Below are positions 24,728 through 33,672 of a stretch of 45,034 nt of DNA, one piece after another; the first letter of the stretch is position 1; the number at the start of each line of letters is the position of its first letter. The DNA is taken from assembly GCA_958009085.1 (NCBI GenBank), contig OY253691.1, forward strand, positions 1 through 45,034. Direction: 5' to 3'. The DNA is from Protoeuglena noctilucae (taxonomy: Eukaryota; Chlorophyta; Pedinophyceae; Marsupiomonadales; Marsupiomonadaceae). A program made the translations under genes and the position numbers. Below the pieces are notes generated by a model. It worked only from the letters and a program-made list of their open reading frames with translations, was not told the origin of the DNA and did not search any database.

Positions 24728-24824
24728 TTACTAACCTTTCTTTCAGTTACTTACCTCTATTCACTTACCTATGCAAAGCATAGGTAAGTGAATAGAGGTA
24801 AGTAACTGAAAGAAAGGTTAGTAA
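24728..24824 (+). repeat. 47-bp perfect hairpin between rpl14 and nad1
   Basis: Both 47-base arms match without mismatch around an AAA triloop (24775-24777). Arms contain the modules CTTTCTTTCAG, CTTACCTCTATTCAC and TTACCTATGC. It ends 12 bases before the nad1 ATG. It is the longest perfect stem I found in the window. Confidence 0.95.
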
Positions 24825-24836
24825 GTAAAACGAACC

Positions 24837-25877
24837 ATGCGTATCAGTAGAAATAAAAAAAAGATGAGAACTTATACACTAACCCCAAGACTTAGATTTA
24901 GAAGAAGTCTTAGAAAAAGACTAGGAGTAGCCGTTCCTCTTCTGGTAAGAGTTAGAATGAGAACTCTGAGAGAACGAAAAGTAATGGCTTCTATGCAACG
25001 GCGAAAAGGGCCTAATCAAGTCGGACCTCTAGGTCTGCTGCAACCTTTTGCTGATGGAGCTAAACTCGCGGTAAAAGAGCCAGTTCTTCCAACCACTTCT
25101 TCCCTAAGAATGTTTCTTTTTGCCCCAAGACTGAGTTTCCTGCTAAGAATTGTTTTTTGGTCTGTACTTCCCGTGAGACCAGGCAGAGTTCTCACAGATA
25201 CTCCTTTTGGTCTTCTATTTCTATTTAGAATTTCTTCACTAGGAGTGTACGGAATTATGATGGCAGGGTGGGCCAGTCAATCCCAATATGCTTTTCTAGG
25301 TTGTCTTCGAAGTGCGGCGCAAATGATTTCTTATGAGGTCAGAATTGGACTGGTAGTTCTCACCGTGATTCTACCAACCCAAACTCTAAATCTGAGTGAA
25401 ATCGTTGAAAAACAAACCACCCTTTGGAATAGAATTCCTTTTGCTCCGATTAGAATTCTTTTTTTCATCTGTTGTCTTGCCGAAACCAACCGAGCGCCTT
25501 TTGATCTTCCAGAGGCGGAAGCAGAGCTCGTGGCAGGATATAATGTGGAATATTCCTCGCTAGGATTTGCACTCTTTTTTCTAGGAGAATATAGAAATAT
25601 GATTAGAATGAGTACTCTATGTTCCATTCTTTTTCTAGGAGGATGGCTTCCTCCATTTGCCATTGCACCATCTACATGGATTCCAAGAAGAAGATGGACT
25701 GGGCTGAAGACTTCTCTTTTTCTATTTTTTTATATCTGGGTTCGTAGATGTGTCCCACGATATCGATACGATAACCTGATGCGACTAGGTTGGAAAGTGT
25801 TTCTTCCACTAAGACTAGCAAGATTTTGGAGATCAAGAAGACTAACCTGGTTACCTAGAATCACCGCTGGTGAATGA
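24837..25877 (+). CDS. nad1: NADH dehydrogenase subunit 1 (nad1)
   Basis: 346 aa; a second ATG at 24864 is possible. It is the Complex I subunit lining the quinone site. Motifs: [79 protein letters not shown], and [20 protein letters not shown]. The arginines in these are all CGN while the marked alanines are AGA, a very strong test of the code. The C-terminal ITAGE and TGA come from a CACCGCTGGTG palindrome shared with the nad2 end. Confidence 0.97.
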   Translation: MRISRNKKKMRTYTLTPRLRFRRSLRKRLGVAVPLLVRVRMRTLRERKVMASMQRRKGPNQVGPLGLLQPFADGAKLAVKEPVLPTTSSLRMFLFAPRLSFLLRIVFWSVLPVRPGRVLTDTPFGLLFLFRISSLGVYGIMMAGWASQSQYAFLGCLRSAAQMISYEVRIGLVVLTVILPTQTLNLSEIVEKQTTLWNRIPFAPIRILFFICCLAETNRAPFDLPEAEAELVAGYNVEYSSLGFALFFLGEYRNMIRMSTLCSILFLGGWLPPFAIAPSTWIPRRRWTGLKTSLFLFFYIWVRRCVPRYRYDNLMRLGWKVFLPLRLARFWRSRRLTWLPRITAGE

Positions 25878-26167
25878 TGTGAAACATCATTCACTTACTA
25901 ACTTACCTATGCTTTGCATAGCAACCTCTAATCACCGCTGGTGAATGAAACCTTCGGTTTAGTTACCTTTCTTTCAGAAAGGTAAGTAAGTTAGTGAATA
26001 GAGGTAACTCATTCACTTACCTACCAAAACCTTCGGTTTTGGTAGCTCTCTTCCTATGCTTAGCATAGGTTATTAGGTGAATAGAGGTAAACGTTACATA
26101 ACCATTTTTATATTTTAGAAAATAATTTTTTTTTACTTAGAGCAAAGTTCTTTGCTCTAAGCAACTA
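25878..26167 (+). repeat. Hairpin spacer after nad1
   Basis: No gene seen. It contains palindromes such as CTATGC-TTT-GCATAG, ACCTTTCT-TTC-AGAAAGGT and CCAAAACC-TTC-GGTTTTGG. The last one has the UUCG-type loop closed by C-G in RNA. Confidence 0.75.
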
Positions 26168-26240
26168 GAGCAAATAGCTCAGTGGTTAGAGCGTTCGGCT
26201 GATAACCGAAAGGTCAGAAGTTCGAATCTTCTTTTGCTCA
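26168..26240 (+). tRNA. trnI(gat): tRNA-Ile (GAU)
   Basis: Acceptor GAGCAAA/TTTGCTC, anticodon stem TTCGG/CCGAA, loop CTGATAA, T arm AGAAG-TTCGAAT-CTTCT, discriminator A. It reads AUU/AUC; no tRNA for AUA as Ile is seen in the window. Confidence 0.95.
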
Positions 26241-26330
26241 AACTTGAGATAACTCGTTTCACTCGAAAAGATACAAATTCTGGAACTTATAAATAACATA
26301 GTTAGTAAGAAATCTAAAAAAAAATAGGTT

Positions 26331-26417
26331 GGAAGAATGGCCGAGTGGTCGAAGGCGCCGGTTTTGAACACCGGTAATTTGGTAACAAATTCGTGGGTTC
26401 GAATCCTACTTTTTCCG
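26331..26417 (+). tRNA. trnS(tga): tRNA-Ser (UGA)
   Basis: Acceptor GGAAGAA/TTTTTCC, anticodon stem CCGGT/ACCGG with loop TTTGAAC, and a long variable arm (AATTTGGTAACAAATT). It decodes UCN. Its presence, with UCA codons inside cox1, rules out the Scenedesmus-type UCA stop. Confidence 0.94.
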
Positions 26418-26561
26418 TAGACAGGGAGCTAGTTTAAAGTTTAAACAATTTCCATACTCTTTTCTATGAAGATTTTTTTTTTTTACCTACCTAAACCGAA
26501 AGTTTAGGTAGGTAAAAAAAGCAGAGGAACTCGAAGAGGGCAACTCGCTTACACTCGAAGA

Positions 26562-26633
26562 GGGTAATTAGCTCAGTGGTAGAGCAAATCCCTTACAAGG
26601 ATGAGGTCAGAGGTTCAAATCCTTTATTACCTA
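26562..26633 (+). tRNA. trnV(tac): tRNA-Val (UAC)
   Basis: Acceptor GGGTAAT/ATTACCT (G1-U72), anticodon stem ATCC/GGAT with loop CTTACAA, T arm AGAGG-TTCAAAT-CCTTT. Confidence 0.93.
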
Positions 26634-26941
26634 CAACAAAACAGGTGATTTTCTATTCTTTTAAAAAGGACAGAAAAACTCGAGAAAAGTAATTCGCTTA
26701 CAGACTTACTTACCTCTATTCACTTACTTACCTCTCTTTCAGAGAGGTAAGTAAGTGAATGAAACCTTTGGTTTAGTTACCTTTTTTTCAAAAAAGTAAG
26801 TGATTAAAAAAAGGGCGAAGAACTCGAAGAGGAATGAAATACACTCGAAGAGGGTAACTCGCTTGCATACTAACCTCTCTTTCAGAGAGCAACCTATGCT
26901 GTCCTTCACATAGGTAAGGAATGCATAGGTAGGTAAGAAGA
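26634..26941 (+). repeat. Hairpin and CTCGAAGAGG-repeat spacer
   Basis: No gene seen. It has TTCACTTACTTACCTCTCT-TTC-AGAGAGGTAAGTAAGTGAA (about 26718-26760) and two copies of the ACTCGAAGAGG repeat (about 26820-26855). Confidence 0.75.
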
Positions 26942-27013
26942 GGGCACATAGCTCAGTGGTAGAGCAATGGTCTTCTAATCCACAGGTCAAGGGTTCAAAT
27001 CCCTTTGTGTCCA
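26942..27013 (+). tRNA. trnA(tct): tRNA with UCU anticodon and alanine identity (reads AGA/AGG as Ala)
   Basis: Acceptor GGGCACA pairs with TGTGTCC: G1-C72, G2-C71, G3-U70 (26944 with 27010), and discriminator A73. G3:U70 with A73 is the main identity signal for alanyl-tRNA synthetase, and the first three pairs equal those of trnA(tgc) at 37364. The anticodon loop is CTTCTAA with UCU at 26974-26976, and U33 and A37 are normal. The anticodon stem is weak (A27-C43 and T31-T39 mismatched). The D and T arms are regular (AAGGG-TTCAAAT-CCCTT). By anticodon alone it would be called tRNA-Arg; sequence identity and the codon evidence indicate alanine. It lies directly upstream of the LSU rRNA. Confidence 0.9.
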
Positions 27014-30000
27014 ATAAGACGGAAACCTAGACAAACTCTTGAGGACAGTTTATGTAACTGAAATGTCTTTTTTTTGAAAAAAAAGAATTTCCTCTCATGG
27101 AAACCTTTTTGGTTTTTTCTGAAAAAATGAAAAAAGCGAATGGAACCATCTTACTAGCTAATCCTTGATTCAACCGAGATTTCGTTGTTAGTGGAGAAAG
27201 AACACGAAAGTCTATTTCAAACAAACAAGAATGAATTGAAAATTCAACCACAGAAGGTGAAAGTCCTGTATTGACTTGAAAAATAGAATTTCCAGAATTT
27301 CCAGATAAAGTGGAAAGAAAAAAGTACCACCTTTTAGGAAACGGGAAAAGAGTTTGATCCATAGTGCACTAGTACTGTGAAGGAAAGGTTGAAAGAATTT
27401 GAAACATACGAAATCTTCAAGCCAAGGATTTGTTTCTTTGTTTACCTAGTAACCTCTATTCACTTACCTATGCAAAGCATAGGTAAGTGAATAGAGGTTA
27501 CTAGGTAAACAAAGAAACGGAGTTCCTTTTGCATCATGAGCCAACGAGTTGTACTATGGCCCAAAGGTGTAATTGAAAACAAAAACGCAGGGAAAAAGTA
27601 CAGGCCCGAAACCAGGTGAGCTAACTTTTTCCAGAGATGAAACTTTTAACTAAAAGTGTAAGGCTCGAACCGGTGTCTGTGGCAATAGACTCGGAGGAGA
27701 GAAGGTTAGAGGTGAAATGCCAATCGAACCTGGTGATAGCTGGTTCTCGAAGAAACCTGTTTTGGCAGGCAGCTCTTCTACTTACTTATGCGTTCCTATG
27801 CTTTGCTAACCTATGTTTCACATAGGTTACTAAACAAAGTTTAGGTAAGGACAACATCATTCACCAACGGTGAATATAGGTAAGTAATTGGAAACTTAAC
27901 AAGTAAACTAAGTGTTCCATGCTTTTTTTTTGGTACATTCTCAAAGCTTAGCTTTGCGTTGGTAGAATAAAAAAAAAGATTTAGAGCATTCGGACTTAGG
28001 GCGCAAAGGTTCTAAGTCAAAAGGGAAAAAGCCCAAACATTCAGAAAAGGTCTTTAAGTCAAGAACTTCTTTTAGTTACCTGCCTAAACCTTTGGACAGG
28101 TAAGTAAAAGAAGAGTTTGATAGGAAAAAAAAATCATTTTTCATAAACTTTTCTTTTAACAAAACTAATGCTCTTTTTGTAGGCTTAGAAGCAGCCATCT
28201 TTTTTTACTTATATTTATAATAGTGTAAGTATACACATTTTGAGAAAGCGTAAAAGCTCGAGTGCATAAGAAAAATGATTTTGATCTATAAACGAGGCTA
28301 AATCTTGCACCTATTCTAATGCTTATCTATTTAGACTTGTTATCTATATGTAGATTCACTTACCTACGTATGCATTCCTTACTAACTTATGCTTCGCATA
28401 AGTAAGTGAAGACAGCATAGGTTGCTGCCTAAACCGAAGGTTTAGGCAGGCAAGTAAGTGAAGGATAGGTAACAGTACGGATAAGGGTATTCGAGCGTAG
28501 AGTAATAAGTTAATTCTGTGAAGAAATAAAAACTCTAGTGACTATGTTGGCACGAGTAGCGGAAACTGTAATATCAGCTTTATTTACTTAATTATTTCTA
28601 ACCTATGCTTTGTTTACCTAAACAAAGTTTAGGTAAGTAAGTAAATAATTGAGTAAAGGAATTAAGGTGATTCATGAACTTACAGGGCCGAATCCTCAAA
28701 GGTTTCTTTGCTCGGGTGTACCGCAGAGAGTTTATGGTCCCTAAGAAAAATTCTGAAAAGATAATTTGAGGGGTGTTCTTTCTTTTGCTTTTATTCTCGG
28801 TAACTCGTTTTGTTACCTCTCTTTGAGAGAGGTACCTTAAATTTCTTACTAACTTACTAACTTACCTATGCAAAGCATAGGTAAGTTAGTAAAAAAAAGA
28901 CTACAATTTTTAGGAATAAGTAGAATAAAAAAAGAGAAAGCAGGAAAAATAGTTTGCACCATACTAAAACCGACACAGGTGAGGAAGTAGAAATCTACTA
29001 AGGCTTGGGAAGACTCGAACATAAGGAACTCGGCAAAATACCACGGTATCTTCGGTAGAACGTGGGCCCATAAAAGGTTGAAAAAAATCGGAGAGGGCGA
29101 CTGTTTAACAAAAACATAGGTCTCTGCCACTGCGTAAGCATACGTATAGAGATTGATTCCTGCCCGGTGCTAATTCTGTACAAGAACAGGTTTTTGATAC
29201 TTTTACTTGCTAATTTATGCTTTGCTAACCTCTCTTTCAGAGAGGTTAGCAAAGCATAAGTAAGTTAGTAAAAGGCTTGAAATTCGAAGATTAGTAAACG
29301 GCGGCTGTATACCTGACGGTCCTAAGGTAGCGAAATTCCTAGACGCTTAATTGGCGTCCCGCATGAAAGGATTCACGATCCTCTCACTGTCTCATGTTCG
29401 AAGCCCGCGAAACTCCTTTCCCCGTGCAGAAGCGGGGATGTATCAGTTAGACGAGAAGACCCTAGTAGCTTTACAGGACCGGACCTTTATTTTCATTTTT
29501 CAATTGTGTAGATCATGTGGGATTGTTTTTATTTTGCTTTCTTTATTACTTACTTACCTTTCTTCCTATGCTTCGCATAGGACAAGAAAGGTAAGTAAGT
29601 TAACAAACAACATCTTGAAAAACCACTCAATGGAAGAATACAAATTAAGTGAAAAAAAAACAACAAAGGTCTTGAGACTGTTTGGTTGGGGCGACAACCT
29701 CCTAAAGAGTAACGGAGGTGTATGAAGACTTTTCTTAAATAGGGCACAGCCTATTTGCATTCGGGATTTCGAAAAAAAAGTTTGATTGGACAGAAAAACC
29801 TTTCTGCCAAGGGTGAAAGCCTATAAAACTGACCCAGAGCAAAGGAGTGGAACTTGCTCTGATCCACGGATCAAAGTTACACTAGGGATAACAGGCTAAT
29901 CAAGCTCTAGAGAAGCTATCGACGGCTTGGTTTGGCACCTCGATGTCGGCTCTTCGCTTCCTGGGGCTGTACAAGGTCCCAAGGGTTGGACTGTCCGTCC

Positions 30001-30115
30001 AGTAATGCGGAACGTGAGCTGGGTTCAATACGACGTGAGTCAGTATGGATTCTATCTGCTGATACGGTAATTTTTCATGGAAAAATTTCTTTAGGCAATA
30101 AAAAGCCATAAGATA
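27014..30115 (+). rRNA. rrnL: Large subunit rRNA, domains I-V (5' fragment)
   Basis: Recognised by conserved LSU segments in order: CAACCGAGATT (27172), TACTGTGAAGGAAAGG (about 27373), AATGCCAATCGAACCTGGTG and GATAGCTGGTTCTC (27715-27750), CTTAGAAGCAGCCATC (28183), AAACCGACACAGGTG (28968), CGGTCCTAAGGTAGCGAAAT (29318), ACTAGGGATAACAGGCTAAT (29881) and CACCTCGATGTCGGCTC (29937). The 5' end directly follows trnA(tct). The match stops soon after TCTATCTGCTGATACGG (30050-30067); the sarcin-ricin part is missing here and found at 41958. Variable regions hold many spacer-type hairpins. The 3' end is approximate. Confidence 0.95.
27432..27518 (+). repeat. 42-bp perfect hairpin inside LSU rRNA
   Basis: Arms beginning GTTTCTTTGTTTACCTAGTA are perfect complements over 42 bases around an AAA triloop (27474-27476). 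It occupies a variable region between domains I and II and would project as a long helix if retained in the rRNA. Confidence 0.95.
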
Positions 30116-30447
30116 ACTAACTAATTATTATTACCATTTTTTTTTTTACAGATTTTTCTTGTTTTTGTTACCTTTCTTGTCCTATGCTCTATTCACCTGC
30201 CTTACCTCTAATCACTTACCTATGCGAAGCATAGGTAAGTGAATGATGTTTCACATAGGTAGGCTGCTATGCTTCGCATAGGTTAGTGAATAGAGCATAG
30301 GACAAGAAAGGTAAGTAAGGAAATACTGATCTCTAAATAAATCCTGTTCCTTTTTTCAAAGAAAAAATGAAAAAGATTAATCTTGAAACACTACTTAGGT
30401 ATCAAGTCTCAGTTACAAATAACAAATATCAAGATTTCTGAAAAATT
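30116..30447 (+). repeat. Spacer after the LSU 5' fragment
   Basis: No gene seen. A large imperfect palindrome with TTACCTTTCTTGTCCTATGCT.. arms spans about 30168-30318, with smaller hairpins nested inside. The rest is AT-rich. Confidence 0.65.
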
Positions 30448-30519
30448 GCGGCTATAGATTAAGGGTTAGATCCTGTGCCTTCCAAGCATAAGATGTGGGT
30501 TCGAATCCCACTAGCCGCT
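30448..30519 (+). tRNA. trnG(tcc): tRNA-Gly (UCC)
   Basis: Acceptor GCGGCTA/TAGCCGC, discriminator U, anticodon stem TGTGC/GCATA with loop CTTCCAA, T arm GTGGG-TTCGAAT-CCCAC. Confidence 0.94.
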
Positions 30520-30779
30520 TTTTTCTGACATTATATTATATATTATGTACTTAGTTATTTACCTTTCTTTCAGAAAGGTAAGTAAGTTAGTTAGTAACGA
30601 ATCATTCACCAACGGTGATTATAGAGAGATTAATTCAATAACTAAATCCGACAGATAAATCCAATAATTTTTGAATTATCTATTTCATTGTTACATTCAG
30701 AAAAAGAGGAGTGAAATCTATCATTCACTTACTTATGCTTCGCATAAGTAAGTGAATATAGCTAAAAAAGGTGGCAAAA

Positions 30780-30852
30780 GAGAGAATAGCTTAGGTGGTA
30801 GAGTTCTAGATTCCAAATTTAGCGGTCGTGGGTTCAAATCCTACTTCTCTCG
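30780..30852 (+). tRNA. trnW(cca): tRNA-Trp (CCA)
   Basis: Acceptor GAGAGAA/TTCTCTC, discriminator G, anticodon stem CTAGA/TTTAG with loop TTCCAAA. The CCA anticodon reads UGG only, in line with UGA not being used as Trp. Confidence 0.93.
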
Positions 30853-30854
30853 AA

Positions 30855-30925
30855 GGCAGAAAAAGGAATGGTTCCTTGCCGGGCTCATCCCCCGGACCTT
30901 GTTGGTTCGAATCCAACTTCTGCCC
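30855..30925 (+). tRNA. trnM(cat): tRNA-Met (CAU)
   Basis: Acceptor GGCAGAA/TTCTGCC, anticodon stem CCGGG/CCCGG with three G-C pairs next to the loop (an initiator-type feature), loop CTCATCC. The D arm is unusual: AAGGAA and TTCCTT enclose a very small loop. Position 37 is C and the discriminator is C, both atypical. It lies 2 bases after trnW. It could be initiator, elongator or both. Confidence 0.8.
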
Positions 30926-31133
30926 TCTTCGAGTACTTCGTGCTCTTCGAGTACTTAACCCTCTTCTTACTGATTTACTTACCTCTCTTTCAGAGAGGTA
31001 AGTTAGTAAGTATGCTGTTAGTAACCTCTATTCACTAACTAACCTATGCTGTTCTATGCGAGGCATAGGAGTTGTTCTATGCGAGGCATAGGAGTGCATA
31101 GGTTACTAAAAATAGAGTTAATTAAATCAAAAA

Positions 31134-31487
31134 ATGCTCGAATCTCTAGGAGCTCTGACAACTCTTTTTCTGAGAACCCTTCTTTCTCTAGTACTGATGA
31201 CAGTAAGTTTTCTTACCTCTTCACGAGCTCTGGATGTAGAAAAAAGATCTGCTTATGAGTGTGGATTTGACCCGTTTGATAAACTCGGTCATCCATTTGA
31301 AATTCGATTTTACCTGGTGGCCATTCTGTTTCTGATTTTTGATCTTGAAATTTCTTTTCTTTTTCCATGGAGAATGGTATATCAAAATCTCGGTTCTCTG
31401 GGTTTTTGGTCTATGAGAAGATTTCTGGCCATTCTAACTGTAGGATTTTATATTGAATGGAAGGAAGGAGCACTTGATTGGCAATAA
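31134..31487 (+). CDS. nad3: NADH dehydrogenase subunit 3 (nad3)
   Basis: 117 aa, normal length, three helices of Complex I near the quinone chamber. It contains KSAYECGFDPF with the conserved Cys loop, FEIRFYLVAILFLIFDLEIS with CGA Arg, and FLFPW-A-M where Ala is AGA. The stop is TAA, followed by hairpins. Confidence 0.96.
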   Translation: MLESLGALTTLFLRTLLSLVLMTVSFLTSSRALDVEKRSAYECGFDPFDKLGHPFEIRFYLVAILFLIFDLEISFLFPWRMVYQNLGSLGFWSMRRFLAILTVGFYIEWKEGALDWQ

Positions 31488-31827
31488 CTGGTATTTCTTT
31501 TCTTACCTCTAATCACTTACTTACTTATGCTTTGCATAAGTTAGCGAAGCATAAGTAACTAAACCGAAGGTTTCATTCACTTACTAACTAACTTACTTAC
31601 CTATGCAAAGCATAGGTAAGTTAGCAAAGCATAGCTACCTAAACCTTCGGTTTAGGTAGGTAAGTTAGTGATTAGAGGTTGCTATGCATTCGTATGCGAA
31701 GCATCATTCACTTACCTATGCTTTGCATAGGTTAGTGATTATAGGTAGGTGAGTAAATCAACACTTGATTCACTATCTTTTTTTTTTCATTATTTATCTG
31801 GTAGATAATCAACAAAAAAGTATTAAA
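31488..31827 (+). repeat. Hairpin spacer before atp8
   Basis: No gene seen. Palindromes include CACTTACTTACTTATGC-TTT-GCATAAG, CTTACCTATGC-AAA-GCATAGGTAAG (about 31597-31622) and CTACCTAAACC-TTC-GGTTTAGGTAG (about 31634-31659). Confidence 0.8.
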
Positions 31828-31980
31828 ATGCCTCAACTAGATATTATGAGTTTTATGCCACTTTGGTGGAGAAGAAGAGTAGCTACAGTACTAAATTATC
31901 AAACCGTGATTCAAATTTTTCTCCCTTTCTCAATTCGGTCAAAAAAAGTTCGTAATATTTTTAGTACCTCTAGAAAATAG
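31828..31980 (+). CDS. atp8: ATP synthase subunit 8 (atp8)
   Basis: 50 aa beginning MPQLDIMSFMPLWW, the MPQLD start typical of mitochondrial ATP8, followed by a helix (A-A-A-VATVLNYQTVIQIFLPFSI with AGA/AGA/AGA as Ala) and a basic tail. The helix is hydrophobic only with AGR as Ala. ATP8 is a small peripheral-stalk-associated Fo subunit. It is shorter than many plant versions; the stop is TAG. It lies 77 bases upstream of cob. Confidence 0.75.
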   Translation: MPQLDIMSFMPLWWRRRVATVLNYQTVIQIFLPFSIRSKKVRNIFSTSRK

Positions 31981-32057
31981 CATTCACTAACTAACTTACT
32001 TACCTATGCTTTGCATAGGTAAGTAAGTTAGTTAGTAAATAGAGGTAACCAAACGAA

Positions 32058-33284
32058 ATGACGGTTCTAACGAATCCAACACAAAGTCCAATTTTTAACG
32101 AACCGGGCTTTAAGCTACTACGCGAGCATCTGGTGGATTATCCTACAGGTGAAAACCTCAATGATCTTTGGGGATTTGGAAGTCTAGCTGGAATTTGCCT
32201 TGTAATTCAAATTTTTACTGGAATTTTTCTAAGAATGCACTATCCCGCATCTACAACTCTAGCTTTTGAGGCGGTGGAGCAGCACATTATGCGAGATGTG
32301 AGTTATGGTTGGCTTCTTCGTTATTTTCATGCTAACGGAGCCAGTTTTTTTTTCATTGTAGTTTACAGACACATGTTTCGAGCTTTTCTGTTTTCTAGCT
32401 ATACTGCTCCGCGAGAACTTGTATGGCTATCAGGAATTGCACTTCTTCTTGTCATGATTATTACCGCTTTTCTTGGCTATGTGCTTCCATGGGGACAAAT
32501 GAGTTTTTGGGGAGCGACAGTAATTACTAGCCTAGCTAGTGCCATTCCTCTAGCCGGTCAATCCATTGTCGAGTGGCTATGGGGAGGATTTTCTGTTGAT
32601 AATGCTACACTGAATCGATTTTTCAGACTTCATTTTGTTCTTCCATTTAGAATTGCTGGTCTAGCTATTCTTCACCTTGCCGCTCTTCACCAATATGGAT
32701 CCACCAATCCGCTTGGTACTATTGTGGAAAGAAGAAAAGTAACTCTTTATCCTTATTATTATGTAAAAGATCTGGTAGCTTGGATTAGATTTAGAATGGC
32801 TTTTAGTTATTTTGTGTTCTTCGAACCAAATGCAATGGGCCACCCGGATAATTCAATTCCTGCGAATCCTCTTTCAACTCCAGCACATATTCAACCCGAA
32901 TGGTATTTTCTTCCTGTGTATGCCATCCTACGAAGTCTTCCTGACAAACTTGGAGGGGTAGTTAGAATTGCTAGGGTTTTTGCTAGTATGAGATTTCTTC
33001 CTTTTGATCAAGTTGGAGTGTTTCGTTTTGGAGGATTCCGAATTTATCATAAAAGACTATTTAGAAGATTTGTTGGAACTTGTGTATTTCTGGGATGGAT
33101 TGGTGCCAAACCTGTGGAAAGTCCTTTTGTAGAATTTGGCCAACTTTCTGGTAGACTCTTCTTTCTGTATTTCCCTCTTCAAATGAAAATGGCTCAACTT
33201 GAACGAGAATATCAAGAATCTCTGGTTTTACTTACCTCTATTTACTTACTTACCTACCTAAACCTTCGGTTTAGGTTGCTATGA
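32058..33284 (+). CDS. cob: Apocytochrome b (cob)
   Basis: 408 aa including a repeat-derived tail. The haem ligands are present: His in [13 protein letters not shown] and YRHMF, 14 residues apart, and the second pair in LHFVLPF and LHQYGSTNP. The Qo-site [14 protein letters not shown] is present, with Arg as CGA. The natural C-terminus would be near EREYQES; the residues after it ([19 protein letters not shown]) and the TGA are read from a palindrome and include UUA codons that the body avoids. Confidence 0.97.
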   Translation: MTVLTNPTQSPIFNEPGFKLLREHLVDYPTGENLNDLWGFGSLAGICLVIQIFTGIFLRMHYPASTTLAFEAVEQHIMRDVSYGWLLRYFHANGASFFFIVVYRHMFRAFLFSSYTAPRELVWLSGIALLLVMIITAFLGYVLPWGQMSFWGATVITSLASAIPLAGQSIVEWLWGGFSVDNATLNRFFRLHFVLPFRIAGLAILHLAALHQYGSTNPLGTIVERRKVTLYPYYYVKDLVAWIRFRMAFSYFVFFEPNAMGHPDNSIPANPLSTPAHIQPEWYFLPVYAILRSLPDKLGGVVRIARVFASMRFLPFDQVGVFRFGGFRIYHKRLFRRFVGTCVFLGWIGAKPVESPFVEFGQLSGRLFFLYFPLQMKMAQLEREYQESLVLLTSIYLLTYLNLRFRLL

Positions 33285-33426
33285 TTTGTTAACCTCTATT
33301 CACCGCTGGTGAATGAAACTTTGTTTAGGTAAGTAAGTAAGTTAGTGAATAGAGGTAAGTACAAGCTATACAAGTAAAATAGCAACCTAAACCAAAGGTT
33401 TAGGTAGTATGGTATTTAAAAAAAAT

Positions 33427-33498
33427 GGTGTTCATAGCTTAACGGTAAAGCATCGGATTGTGGATCCGGCGAAAAGAGTTCAAGTCTCTTTGGGCGCC
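33427..33498 (+). tRNA. trnH(gtg): tRNA-His (GUG)
   Basis: Acceptor GTGTTCA/TGGGCGC contains several G-U pairs, and an encoded G-1 (33427) can pair with C73, the histidine identity feature. Anticodon stem TCGGA/TCCGG, loop TTGTGGA. Confidence 0.9.
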
Positions 33499-33672
33499 CT
33501 GGTTACCTCTATTCACCTACCTAAACCTTCGGTTTAGGTTGTTATGCTGTCCTTACTTACCTATGTTTCACATAGGTAACTAAACTTTGTTTAGGTTAGC
33601 GAAGCATTTACCTCTCTGAAAGAGCATTCACCAGCGGTGATTATAGGTAAGTAAGTTAGTGAATAATCTATC

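Noticed and set aside
26820-26950. CRISPR-like array from the repeated CTCGAAGAGG and CTTACC elements
   Set aside because: Repeats are palindromic, vary in length, have no regular spacers and occur genome-wide, including in genes. There are no cas genes, as expected for mtDNA.
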